Source: Telopea speciosissima (taxonomy: Eukaryota > Streptophyta > Magnoliopsida > Proteales > Proteaceae). From it: a stretch of DNA of 64,000 bases. How positions within the stretch are numbered: the first letter of the stretch is position 1; the number at the start of each line of letters is the position of its first letter. The DNA lies in assembly GCF_018873765.1 (NCBI RefSeq), contig NC_057925.1, forward strand, positions 14,023,568 through 14,087,567, given 5' to 3'. The translations under genes and the position numbers were made by a program. Below the pieces are notes generated by a model, which was not told the DNA's origin, ran no database searches, and worked only from the letters and a program-made list of their open reading frames with translations. Of this stretch, positions 11,411 to 22,577 are shown piece after piece.

Positions 11411-12424
11411 CCATATATAGTTGTTTATTTGTATGAGAGGATAAAGAAACTAACATCATTCGTTAAATGCTTTGCTTTGTCTGCTTAGCAAGGGAATTAT
11501 CCCACCTCATACATCTCAATGGCCAAATTTTAATCCAGAGTAAGTAAAATTACAATTTCAGCTTAAAATGAACAGAGGAAGCAGCTAAAATTACAAAAGA
11601 TGCCAACTGTGTTTTACATTTATCTCCATTTGTTGAAATTTTTGTAATTTTACTATAAATTTTGCAAGTTTGAGCTACTTTCCTTGCTTGCTTTGGACTA
11701 AAATTTGGCTATTGAGATGTATGTGTGATCCTTTATCACATGGACTAACACATGAACTTAGTGACATTTAGAGGACTCTTACGTAAAATATAATTACCAT
11801 GCATAATTAAATAGAGTAATTTTCAAAGACAAGGTAACCCAGTTTCTCCTTTTCTATTTATTCTTGTTATGTCGAATCCTCATTAAGGCAAGCGGCTCAA
11901 AACAATCCACTACAAGCAAGATGAATAAATTTTCTCTAATGGACCTATTTATCTTATCAAGATACTGTAAATAAATAGTAGAAAAGAAACCCACAGTCGT
12001 GGGATTACCTCAATACTCTCCTTTATGTGCAGGTCTTCTTGTGGGCTCTGACTTCGTAGGTGGAGCAGGGCCCATCATCGATGGAGGCCCAACGTACCCT
12101 CTCTGATGTATCATATTAAGCTTCCATCTTAAAACCAATTGGTTCAAAGTGGGGTAGCCTCTTGTGGCTCTTATACTTGATAATCGAAGTACCCACAATC
12201 GATGTGGGATTACCTCTCTCTCTACTAGACAATTCCATCACCCACCCTTTCAAAACTACACTCTGGTGTCATAGTGATCCCTCTCCCAACTAAATATTAA
12301 ACTTAATGAGTACACAAAGGGAGAGAGTCCTTTAAATTTAAGAAGCCATAATACATTATTACTTGAAGAATCCAAATGGGTGACAATACTTTAACAGTAA
12401 TTAAATTGCATATCAAGGTGTTCA
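11411..12424. other. Intergenic region downstream of the first paralogue
   Basis: No gene recognised. It lies 3' of the gene that ends at 12425 and should contain its polyadenylation site. I could not see an unambiguous AATAAA on the minus strand. Confidence 0.4.
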
Positions 12425-15418
12425 TCATATCTTGTTAAGTTTTGCAAGAACAAAGACAGTGGCAGATGTAATTCCCGGGATAAACAGTTCATTAGGGATT
12501 GCAGATGGGATCACACGGTTCTTAATTAATAATGCTGTAGCTGGAATACCAAAGATGTAAAAGAGTATATCTTTTGCTCCAATTCCAGTAACCTCTGTAT
12601 CAAACATCACAGCTTGTAGGATCTTTCCAAACTCTTCCTTAGTCAAGGGCAAGGGGTTGCCATCTTTGTCTTTTTTGATCTGATGGTGTTCCTGCGAGAA
12701 AAATTATTTCATTTAGTGCATGTAGTTTAAAAAAAAAGGGCAAGAGATCTCTACTTGATTGCATGGTCTCTACCTAGTGGGCAGAGGCATCATTTCACGG
12801 TGCCCTATGAGAGGGTGTAGGAAACATTACCAAGTAGAGATCTTTTTCCCAAAAAAGGTATTTAAAGCATTGGGACATCTATAAGTAGAATATCATAAAG
12901 TTCATAATCCTTACTTCGTATGCTTTTTTGAGGGTCGCAGTGTTTGGTACCCGAAATTGTGTGTTTCCAAGCTTTTTGTTGATCTCACTGTCATGAAGAT
13001 ATTAAGCAATTGTCTTAACTTTCAACTTTGAATGAGTACTGGTAGAACCATATAAACTTAATGGGTTAGGTGTTTTTTCGAAAAAGAAATAAGATTTTTA
13101 GTGGGTTAGGATGGATTGGGCTTAGTACAATTTAAAAGGAGCTTCAATACTAGGGTTGCAGTAGGGTCAGGTTGGGCCAGACTTTTTAAAACCCTAGCCC
13201 AACTTTAAGTCCCCTTAGATGGGTCCAGGCCCAGGCCCGGCCCAGCCTTAACTCAGCCTGAAAAATCCAATCATGACTTGCCCTCAAGGCCAGACCGGAC
13301 TGACCCTGATTGGCCTTGACCATGGGAAGGGGGAAGGGGGAAGTGGGAAGGGAGATGCAAGGGTTGGGCCAGGCTGGGGAAAAGAAGAGGAAGAAGACAG
13401 GGGTTGGGCTTAGTCCAAGGCCTCAACCCTAGTCCGGCCCGACCATAACTTAGGGCCAGAAATTCCTAGCCCTGGTCTGCCCTCAGGGCTTGGGTATCTC
13501 AGCCTAAGCCATGTTCAAGCTCAAGGAGGTCTCTGGTCGGGCCAAACTTGCACCCCTATAATCCTTACGATATGGTTTGGCCTGGCCTGGCCTGCAACTT
13601 CTAGCTAGAAATAGAGACACAACGCCATATGGACATGGGTAGGGTGGATAGTTGAAATTATCTACAAAATTTAATCACAACCACTCTAAATGCCACCACT
13701 TTTTTCTCCTCCTTGCCACATGAAATACATGCATATGGTTGGACCTATATGATAAAAGAACCACATCCATCTCACTGGTTAAATTTCAGGTTGAAACAAA
13801 CATAGAAAATAATTGGAAAAAAAATGAATTTAATATATCTTCGGAATACATAGCTCTATGGACAAATGATCGCCTAAAACTGTTATTTATCTATCGAAGT
13901 TTTCTGTACATTTATTTAACTCTGTAAAGAATGATTCTCACTAGTGTATTTATTATGGATTGAAAATCTTTGTTTTTTTAATAAAAATTAAGGAGATGGT
14001 TCCTTGAAAGGCAGTGTTGCCCTTGGGCCAGCATGGGGGTCAATGGAAGTGTGCACGTAAGCATCAAAAGGGGTGAGATTTTTGTCTTTCATGGGGGATG
14101 GGGCAGTCATTTCGTGCCTTTCTGTGTCTGGGTATAAGGACCACACTACCTTTCAGGTTCTTTTTCCCTAAAAATTAATAGTACTTTTAAAAAATGAATT
14201 AAAATAAAAAATGCCATATAATTATAATGAAGTTTGACGGCACTTCTGTAATTTTATCACTTTGAGTCATCATATCTTCTGCCTCTTTGGGCCTGAAACT
14301 TAACCATTGAAAGGTAATGTTTCCACAGAGCAAAGTTCTATCATTCTAAATATCACCAGCCATGGTGACATATCGACATGCCGAAAATAATTAGGCCAAG
14401 AGAAAATTGTCAAATTTATTAGGCTCGAATCTCTTGGGCCATCATAATATAGTACAAGTTGACCTAAGCCCGGTGCACGTACATGTGAGAGATAACCACT
14501 TGTCCCATTTTTGCCATTTACAAGGGGAGGATGGGTATTAATAGAAACAAAAAGGACAAGTTGTTACCTCTTACATGTACATTCACTTGCACATACGTAC
14601 AGATAATCCATTGTCAGCCCGATGAGGCCTACCCAAATTTTGCCCAAGATTTCGGTGGGTTGGGTTGGGTTGGGTTGGGTCTGGTTGTGTTGAGACCTAA
14701 AGTAGTCCAGAGTTGTTGGTCCCATTAAGATGGCCATAAAATTGGATAGAAAGTCAGGTTTATGGAAAGTTATTAAAGAGTACGAAACGGGATGGGATAG
14801 GCCAAAGGGCAGCCCGTAATCGTAGGCATCGAAATGGAATCCCATTCTAATTAATTAAAGGGGTGTTTTGAAAAATACAAAATCCTAAGTGAGTATTTAT
14901 TAGGATTTTAATCTTCTCCAATTCCTAAAAGTGTGCAGTGCGACAGTTCGGGGTGTAGATGTCGACACCTGACAGTTCAGACATTCAATGGTTCGGGGTC
15001 ATTGATTTTTGTTTTTTTTTTTTCTTTCTTCTCGAGTTCGGCACCATTGGATGTCCAAACTATCGCACTGCACACTTTTAGAGAATTGGAGAAGATTAAA
15101 TTTTCCGTATTTATTAACCCATAGACAGGGAATTATTCCATTTCTACACATGCGGGGTACAGGCTACATGAAAATATTTTTCTAGCAAAGGTGAAGCCCA
15201 AGCTCAACAAGCACAAAATCCAAGAGAGAGAGGGAGAGAGAGATACTCGATAGTTTCACAAATTGCATGGTAGAAGTCAGCCGAATTGTTGAAATTGGAA
15301 GGTTCAGAAAACCAGCGAACGTAGCATTCTTCTATTGTGGGACGGATTTCCTTAGCCTTCTTTTCGTCTTCACCTGTACAAGAAAATGTTCATGTCATCA
15401 TCAGAAGATCAGATCAGA

Positions 15419-15464
<46 letters not shown>

Positions 15465-15497
15465 ACCAGCTGCTAATTTCTTCATGGTTTGCCCCAT
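12425..15497 (-). CDS. EF-hand-like small plant protein, paralogue 1 (4 exons, 165 aa)
   Basis: Exons on the minus strand are 15497-15467, 15373-15247, 12987-12915 and 12691-12425. All introns are GT...AG, with phases 1, 2 and 0, and the joined frame of 498 nt has no internal stop. The protein starts MGQTMKKLAAG, so Gly2 is a possible N-myristoylation site, although Lys at position 6 is not ideal. Exon 2 gives IRPTIEECY and ADFYHAICETI. Exon 3 gives EINKKLGNTQFRVP. Exon 4 starts with a loop resembling an EF-hand (DKDGNPLPLTKEEF). It ends in a hydrophobic stretch (DILFYIFGIPATALL, then FIPGITSATVFVLAKL) that may contact a membrane. Small plant proteins of this build are, to my recollection, annotated as EF-hand-like with no firm function. 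Conservation of exon phases with the paralogue at 19140-21235 strongly supports the model. MITEs occupy introns 2 and 3. Confidence 0.8.
12738..12850. mobile_element. MITE in intron 3 of paralogue 1
   Basis: 113 bp with terminal inverted repeats. The left begins GGGCAAGAGATCTCTACTT and the right, reverse complemented, begins GGGAAAAAGATCTCTACTT. It sits between exons 3 and 4 and is absent at the matching place in paralogue 2. No ORF. Confidence 0.65.
13151..13558. mobile_element. hAT-type MITE in intron 2 of paralogue 1
   Basis: The left end TAGGGTTGCAG and the right end TTGCACCCCTA are inverted. The interior is rich in GGCCC/GGGCC motifs (GGCCCAGGCCCGGCCC). Related copies lie at 22578-22920 and 44067-44580. 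Non-coding. Confidence 0.6.
13990..14168. mobile_element. MITE in intron 2 of paralogue 1
   Basis: The left end has GGTTCCTTGAAAGGCAGTG and the right, reverse complemented, has AGAACCTGAAAGGTAGTG. Flanking AAAAATTAA on the left and AAAAATTAA-like sequence on the right may be part of the target. Non-coding. Confidence 0.5.
14657..14680 (+). repeat. GGGTT repeat, potential G-quadruplex
   Basis: Five G-triplets separated by TT lie in a row on the plus strand inside intron 2 of paralogue 1. Because the gene is read from the other strand, the G-rich strand is the template and the RNA would be C-rich. Confidence 0.7.
14907..15100. mobile_element. Foldback MITE near exon 2 of paralogue 1
   Basis: A 194-bp element with long inverted ends. 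The left begins TTTAATCTTCTCCAATTC and runs through AAAAGTGTGCAGTGCGA; the right is its near-perfect inverse. It ends 146 bp from the intron 2 donor of paralogue 1. Target duplication unclear. Confidence 0.65.
15423..15461. repeat. AG/CT microsatellite in intron 1 of paralogue 1
   Basis: About 19 AG units on the plus strand (CT in the transcript) begin five bases after the exon 1 donor. Similar tracts follow the donors of introns 1 and 2 in both paralogues. Confidence 0.9.
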
Positions 15498-16280
15498 CTT
15501 TCCTTCTCGATCACTCACTGTATGATATGATGATGGGATTAGGTTGGTGAGATTAGAGAAACAATGATGGATTCTTGACCATCGATATTAGGTTTGTGTG
15601 TTACACAAATATATATGTAAAAGCTTGGCTATCAGGTAAAGAATATTGTAAAGAGTATATTAATGCATTCCTTTGACAAGAAGCAAAGTTTGAGGCTCCA
15701 AATTCTCATAGGGCAAAGAATTTTATGAGTGCTTGAAAAAAGATATTCTCAAGTAAGGAAGCAATTTAGATCCCCTTTACCTGATTTATATAATTAAGTT
15801 CTTACTTGAAAGTCTTTCTTCAAGTAAGGAAGCAATCCAGGACTCCTATGGCTATTTTAGCCATCAATCATAAGATTGGAATAAGCAGTGGAATCGTCAA
15901 ATACACATTCCTGTTAGTTGTGGTATTAGTGTATATTTTCTTTGTATTCTCTTAATTCTTGCCTTGTATCCTCTTTATCTCATCCCCTTGTATAGACATG
16001 CATTGTATAGATACCCGATTGTGTTGGCGGCTATGGCTCCAAATAAAAAATTTCCTATTCGAAGCGATTGATTGAACCTAATGTGGTATGGGTATTAATA
16101 ACAAATATCTCAATAGGGTTTAAGCTTACTTTTTAAGTGCCGCTAACAAAGGACCTCTAATGGTTCACAATACTTGAACACCGAACCGATAGAAATACGA
16201 ATCGATCTCCACTTGACACTTTAATGAAACAAGAACATAGCGGAATCTTCCCTTGAAGATGAAAACACCCGACAATCAAG

Positions 16281-16319
<39 letters not shown>

Positions 16320-18229
16320 CTAAATCTCCTAAAATCAATATGAGTTATTGTGATCAATCTCTCTTTCTCTCTTCTTACACTATTGATGTCACACCCCGGA
16401 ACCACCCCCTAGGAGGATCCGATGGTTTGATCTCTCTTTCTCTCTTCTCAGACTATTGATGTTACACTATTGATTAATCTTTTGTTGCTTGTAACTTGTA
16501 TCTAGATTCTGGGGGTGTTTGTATACTTCGGGTATTCGGGTCGACCATCAGAACTTCCCAAGGGGTAGTTCTAGGGTGTGACAATTGAATAGCCAAATAA
16601 GATTCTTTTCCTTATTTAGATTCATGTGGCAAGTGGTGCTATTCTATTAGGTCATACACCAAGATAGCTTAACTAGAGTCTTACAGAAAAGCAAATTAAC
16701 CATAATTCCCCATATTGATAAAAAAAAATAAAAGCATTACGTGTAGGTCCCTTCACTTTTCAATATCTCACAATAGACCTCTGGAGAAATTGGTTTCTCT
16801 ACTTTTTTTCCAATAAATAAGGCCATTGCCAGATATTCATAACCACCTTCCTTCCTTAGAGCTCTAACCTCTGATTTTGAGCCTTCCAGTCCAGACTCTC
16901 CTCTTTCTGGTTAGTCCCTCAAAAAGCCAGGAACCTCCGGAAAAAGAATGAAATTCGGACGAGAATCTCGTAAAAAGCCAATGAGAGTGGAAATTTGGCA
17001 AAAAAAATTCTCAGAAAATCCCAAAACTTTCCAAAATCTCTTGGTCGAGCCCCGAAAGGTTAATTTTCTCCTGAATACCACAAAAGTACTGTTGGAAATC
17101 CCCAGTCAAGCCCCAAAAGGTTAATTTTCTCTCTCCTACCAAATTTCATCGGAATGCTCTGTATAGCTCCCTGATTGTCGCGAAAGCATTAGAAATTGCC
17201 AGATAAGAATCTTCTCTCTCCTCCTTTATTGGCTCAGGAAGTGTCGAATTGATCTCAAATCATCGTAGAAGTGCCAAAATTCCCTAGAATCCACCCCAAT
17301 AAGACTGTTAAGGCCACAAAAAAATGTATTTTTCTTTCTTCTACCTTTTTATATATATTTACTCAGTTTTCTGCATAGATCATGAATCTGTAGTTGTTGT
17401 TATATAATTGTCTACCCAAGTTAGAGTTTTTGAACCATAACCCTAGTTGTTTGTCGACATTTTGAGATCTGTCGAGTTAATTATCATATGTTGTGTGCCC
17501 TTGCCATGTTGTATTAGTATCATATACTTTCATCACTCTTGGATATTACGGAAGCTCATCATGGAAGTTCCTCAGTATCTTCTACGGACTTAGAACATTA
17601 AGCATAGTTGTTCGATTGAGATCACTTAGATCCTTTTACATTTTCTCATTTAAGCTCGGTCATCCATCCCTTTTCACAGAATACTGTGGAAAACAAATTT
17701 AGACATTTTTCTAAGTCAAACCACCTAGTTTGTTGGGTTTGTTCATTCAGGTCCTTATCTGCCTTTTACTTTGGGTTTTTCTCATCTTGTGGATCATTAG
17801 ATCTGCAATGATAAACGAATACATTTCAGATCTTAATTCTAATCTTGAAAGATTTTTCAACTTGATGTAGCACGCTTTTAGCTTTTCAATCTTTCAATCC
17901 ACGAACAACCATCTTCTGTTCACGAAAGTTTGTCCTCATCATTTATTCTTTCAATCAATATGTCATCTTTGTCTTCAATGGTTCCACCTCAATAGCTTAG
18001 GTATCATCAATCTCTTAGCATATTAACACACATGTTAGTACACTCAAATACACATTACACAATGGTTTTCATATCCAAAACACATCATATAAATAGAACC
18101 TTCCAAGTCCAACAAAAAATATTTATAAAAATATTAATAATTGTTAATAGTATTAACAATATTTTGTAAATAATTTAAAAAAAACGTACCACCAGATCTG
18201 GATTTTGTCAAATCATGTATGTACAAATA

Positions 18230-18276
<47 letters not shown>

Positions 18277-19139
18277 TGTGTGTGTGTGAAGACATTGGAT
18301 TTTATCCCATCCTCAAAATGAAATCTTTAGAAAATAATAGAAAAAGGAACTTTTTTTCAAATGATTATTTAATACAAGGATTTTAATTGTGAAAGTACCT
18401 AATCATGTAGTTTGAATCAATTTTAAAATCAATTGACACAACTTTAATATAGTAAAAAATTTTAGGGATATTTTAGTTATTTTCCAGAGCCATTTTGAGA
18501 TGGTACAAAACATTAGTTGGAAGTTACACAAGACATCCAAATCTATAAATAGACCCCACACACTATTTAAGGACATCGGATCACCATCTCTATGCACGCC
18601 TTCAAGGTAACATAATGAAGTGTCTGCTCTCTCTGATATACCTTTGAGGGAAGTGGATTCCTTGTTAAGTATTTCTTTTGTTTACATTCAAACAACATGA
18701 ATCCAACGTATTGATATATAATCGTAGAGAGACATCAACCGTTGGTACACCAAAACCTATGATGCCTAACTACAATGATAATGACATCTCTAGTCTGGGG
18801 GCTAATCATAAGCTACAAATGAGAATCTTCTTCCTGACACAACTACCAATAGTCCACTCAAGATTATCGTATAATCTAATTAAATATACACACAATATGT
18901 ATACTCATACTTGTCTCTCAGAATCTAAATGCCTGAAAAAACACGGTACGACAACCATATGAACAAAATGCCAAATTCTATCCCTAGTTGTGAACAACTT
19001 AATTTTAGGTTAAAACCTGAGGACAGCCAATCGCCCGTTAATATTTAAATTCTTTATTAATCAATTTGATGGACATACTTCCAACATTAATAACACAAAT
19101 AGTTGTGGATAATATCATACAAACTAGCACAAAATCTGT
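15498..19139. other. Intergenic region between the two paralogues
   Basis: No gene supported over 3.6 kb. It contains AG/CT microsatellites at 16284-16317 and 18234-18286 (the latter running into GT). A local direct duplication of about 70 bp lies near 16350-16394 and 16419-16470 (both with CTCTCTTTCTCTCTTCT). Plus-strand open frames at 17493-17702 and 18678-18962 lack motifs or codon bias. The promoter of paralogue 1 should lie at the left end. Confidence 0.5.
15608..15618 (-). promoter_or_regulatory. Possible TATA box of paralogue 1
   Basis: ATATATATTT on the minus strand lies about 110 bp upstream of the start codon at 15497. This allows a 5' UTR of about 80 nt. It is a sequence match only; AT-rich DNA makes chance matches common. 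Confidence 0.3.
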
Positions 19140-19751
19140 TCATATCTTCTTCAGTTTTGCAAGAAAGAAGACAGTGGCAGAAGTTACACCAGGAATGAAC
19201 ACTTCATTAGGAATCACTGTTGGGATCAAACTTTGCTTGACAAATAGTGTTGTTATTGGAACACCAAAAATGAAGAAAAGTATATCCATTGCTCCTCTAG
19301 CAAGTCCTGTATCATTATTTGTATTCTGAACGATCTTTCGTCGGAATCCACCTTCCTTAGCTAAGGATTTTTCATTGTGTTTGCTATGATGGTGTTCTTG
19401 AAAGATGCTGAGGAAACCAAACACAAATAACAACACTTCCTTTGCTCCTGTTCCTGTAATTCCTGTTTCAAAAATTACATGTAGGAGGATCTTTATGAAC
19501 TCATCCTTCGTTAAGTGTTGACAGCTTTCTCTGCCTTTATGTTCTCCCTGTTAAAAAAAAAAAATTTGTCTTCTATTTCAGAAAGAGTAAACAAAGGAGG
19601 TATTACTTAATTTGTAGTATACATAGGCTGCGTTTGGTATGCATTCTAGGTCGATTTTGCATTTCCGAATGATACAAATAGTTATTTTTATCATCCGAGA
19701 ATGCGAAATCAACCTAGAATGCATTCCAAGAATGCATACCAAACACAGCCA

Positions 19752-19791
<40 letters not shown>

Positions 19792-20898
19792 AGGACATGA
19801 ACTCTTCCTCAGTAAAATGTCTATCCTTCGACCAAAAAAAAAAGTGCTTGCCGGTGTCTTTACTTTGAATTTGTTCCTGCAATAGCATGTCCTTTTATTG
19901 CATCAAAAGATTAAAAAATTATAAAATTATAAAAAAAATAAAAAAAAAAAAGGAAAGGGGGAAGAGGAGGGGGGAAGGGCTATTTTCATAATAAAGTCAC
20001 TTTCCTTTGTTGGTCATTTGGCAAACATGGGTTGGTACATATGATATAAGAGCCAACACCATCTCACCAGTCTGTTCATTGCAATGCTTTTTTTCAACCT
20101 GAAACTTGACAGGTGAGAGATGCTGTGGATCATCTACCACATGGCCACATCCATGTCTGTCCATGCCAAGTGGTTAACCCTCACCCTGCCCCCCCCCCCC
20201 CTCCCTCCCTCCCTCCCTCCCTCCCTCCCTCCCTTTTTTCCCTTGCAATGGGATTTAAGTCTTACCTTGAATACTTTTTCAAGTGTCTTGGTGCTTGGTA
20301 TGCGAAATTGTGTGTCACCAAGTTTTGTGTTGATTTCTCTGCCAAGAAAACAATATTTCAATTGCTTTTTTTTTTTTTTTGGTAGAAATATTTTAATTGT
20401 TTCATGCAATGGAAAAAAGACCAGTTAAGGCCTTAGTTAGAAAAACAACACCCAGAATGACGATTTTGCAGAAGAAAAACGAAGAGAAAAAGAAGAACAA
20501 GCATAAGATAACATTGACGTGGTTCACCCCCAAGAAAGAAGGCTACATCCATAGCTGAGCGATAGAACGATTCCACTATTTCTGTGAAGCAAAATACAAA
20601 CCCTCAAATCTCACATCTATAACAACGTTATATCAGAAAACCCTAACCCAGAAATTACAGAACTGCCCCTAGAGATCCACTCGGTCTGATTCGGATCTAA
20701 ACCAACATATGTCAAAATACATATCAAAACGAAAATCTTAACGAATTCTATAGGAATCAGCGCCTATGGCACTGTGGTATGCACTTTTTGGTCATTCTGG
20801 TGCATTTCGTCCGCCAAAGTATCACCTCAACACTTTCTCAACTGAGATCAGGCTTCACCAATAACAGGATTGGCTTGATCTTCACAGCCTGCATATTT

Positions 20899-20941
<43 letters not shown>

Positions 20942-21126
20942 TTACTCGATGGTCTGAGAAATTGCATGGTAGAAATCAGCCAAGTTGTGAATATTGGTGG
21001 TGTCTGCAAACAAGCTATCATAGCATTGGTCTATTATGGGAGCGATTTCCTCTTCTCCTCTTCTTCCTAGTGTAATATCATTAATATAGAAGAAAAGGCA
21101 ATATTGATCAGAAGCTGAGATTAAGC

Positions 21127-21158
<32 letters not shown>

Positions 21159-21235
21159 TGAGTGAGTCTTTTCTGAGATTAAGCAAATTGAGAGAGAGAT
21201 GTACCAGTTGCTGATTTTGTTATGGATTGACCCAT
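19140..21235 (-). CDS. EF-hand-like small plant protein, paralogue 2 (4 exons, 210 aa) with duplicated segment
   Basis: Exons on the minus strand are 21235-21205, 21066-20946, 20338-20266 and 19547-19140, with the same phases as paralogue 1. The joined frame of 633 nt is open. The protein starts MGQSITKSATG; Gly2 and Thr6 fit a myristoylation signal better than in paralogue 1. Exon 2 has PIIDQCY and ADFYHAISQTIE, and exon 3 has EINTKLGDTQFRIP. Exon 4 is 47 codons longer than in paralogue 1. The segment from the LTKDEF helix to the hydrophobic core occurs first intact (HLTKDEFIKILLHVIF, GTGAKEVLLFVFGF) and then again more diverged (SLAKEGGFRRKIVQ, ARGAMDILFFIFGVP). The EF-hand-type loop is lost: acidic DKDG positions read HKGR. 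The C-terminus IPNEVFIPGVTSATVFFLAK is well kept. It may be a functional divergent copy or an early pseudogene. Confidence 0.75.
19626..19750. mobile_element. MITE in intron 3 of paralogue 2
   Basis: 125 bp with inverted ends GGCTGCGTTTGGTATGCATT and the inverse of AATGCATACCAAACACAGCC. It is flanked by ATA on both sides, a possible 3-bp target duplication suggesting a PIF/Harbinger-type relative. A decayed half copy lies at 9866-9917. Confidence 0.7.
19758..19789. repeat. AG microsatellite
   Basis: About 16 AG units next to the MITE in intron 3 of paralogue 2. Confidence 0.9.
20189..20233 (-). repeat. G-run plus (GGGA)n tract just after a 5' splice site
   Basis: On the transcribed sense (minus) strand this is a run of GGGA units followed by a G-run of about 13, starting roughly 30 nt after the intron 3 donor of paralogue 2 at 20265. 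It could form an RNA G-quadruplex. It may also be simple repeat expansion. Confidence 0.8.
20435..20876 (+). mobile_element. Solo-LTR-like repeat, copy 2, in intron 2 of paralogue 2
   Basis: Same family as 10952-11410 and 24307-24768, with ATGACGATTTTGCAG, GTGGTTCACCC, AAAACCCTAACCC and GATCAGGCTTCACC in the same order. It lies between exons 2 and 3. Target duplication not clear, so it is probably old. Confidence 0.6.
20896..20945. repeat. TG/AG microsatellite at the intron 2 donor of paralogue 2
   Basis: (TG)n followed by (AG)n on the plus strand. In the transcript, a CT tract begins within a few bases of the GT donor that follows exon 2. Confidence 0.85.
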
Positions 21236-22577
21236 CCTTTTGTGTGAATTGTGAGGGTGTGGCAATGAAATTAGGGTAGTGAAAGGAATGAGTCTTATAG
21301 CTAGTTATGTTTGTTTCATGTAAGCTAACCAAGGAAGTAAACAGCATATTTCATTTCTTTGACAATAAGCAATTTGAAGATAAGACTGTGACCCTAATTC
21401 GGATGTCCCTTTCAAGACAGAAAAGAACCAAGGAATAGTCTCAAAGTAGGAATTCCCACCCACTTGGCCAATAATTTTGTGTTGGAATAAAGTGTATCTT
21501 TGGGTCCCACATCTAAGGATTAAATCGGTTCAGTTTTGGTTTATTGGTTCAGTTTAATCGGTTTCAGTTTCCAAACTAACACGATTAGTAATTGGTTCGA
21601 CTTTATTGGTTCCTAATTGGTTTATTGATTTAACGGTTTAATAGGTTCACAATTGATTTCTCGATGAAAACCAAAACCAAATTGATTATTAGACTTTAAA
21701 ATCAAAACCTAATTGATTATTAATTGTTCATTTCAATTTGATTTTAAGCGATAGACTTCGATTCAGTTGATCGGTTCCAATTCAGAATTGATACCCTTGC
21801 CTACAACTAATTATTCCAGTCCGGCCACTTAGGCACTGTATGGTAACGCTTCTGTTTTTTTTTTTTAGTGTTTTTGGGTCCGGCACACTTTTATGTGTTT
21901 TTGTGTTTTTTGAGCATTTATGGGTCCTAAAATGTTGTGTCCTGAAATTTTGTATGGTAACACTGAAAAAAAAAAAAAAAAGTTTCTAAAACTTGGAAGA
22001 AACAAAAGTCTGTACGGGTCGCAGTTAATAGAATCATTTCTGTTGTTTACTAAAAATTACGTAATTGTCACCTACACCATGATTTATACTTATAAGATTC
22101 TGGATACTTCATACAAAAGAAAAAAATGAAATAATTAAATATGCTTATGTAGACATGTAGTGTAACACCAAAGAGCTTAAAACCCAACCTAGAATTCAAA
22201 AGATAATTGGGAGAAGTAGATACAAACTCCTTCATGATCCGAGGACAGAAACAACTTCAATCCCATTGATAAATGTGGCTGAGTTGTTCATTGATAAATG
22301 TGGTTTCCTGTATAGGATGGATTTTGATAACTTGTGTGATTGTGGTTTTCTATCTTGGATGTATTTTTCTCGGTTCTGGATTCTTGGCCATCAAGGCATT
22401 GTACTCTATATATATTCACAAGCTCCTGCACGATTTGGTTGAGAGCAAAAACAATTCTTCTACTCCCTACCTGAGATCACCATCTCCTACCAAGCATCAA
22501 CCTCGCCAAGCACTCACACAAGCCATCACTGCCAAGCTCGGCTCCAGCACCGCATCATCCCTGGAATCACTCCTAAC
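21236..22577. other. Upstream region of paralogue 2; AT-rich MITE-like text
   Basis: No gene. 21292-21301 (GCTATAAGAC on the minus strand) could be the TATA box of paralogue 2, about 60 bp upstream of its ATG. 21500-21805 is rich in GGTTCAGTTT/AATCGGTT motifs and ends in GATACCCTTG, like a worn hAT MITE. The rest is unremarkable. Confidence 0.4.

Noticed and set aside
14657..14680. Telomere-like GGGTT repeat
   Set aside because: Plant telomeric repeat is TTTAGGG; the pentamer here is a simple repeat, not an interstitial telomere.
15267..15525. Arg-Glu repeat open frames on the plus strand (similar ones at 16253, 20779, 47654)
   Set aside because: They are translations of AG/CT microsatellites; at 15267 the real coding strand is minus.
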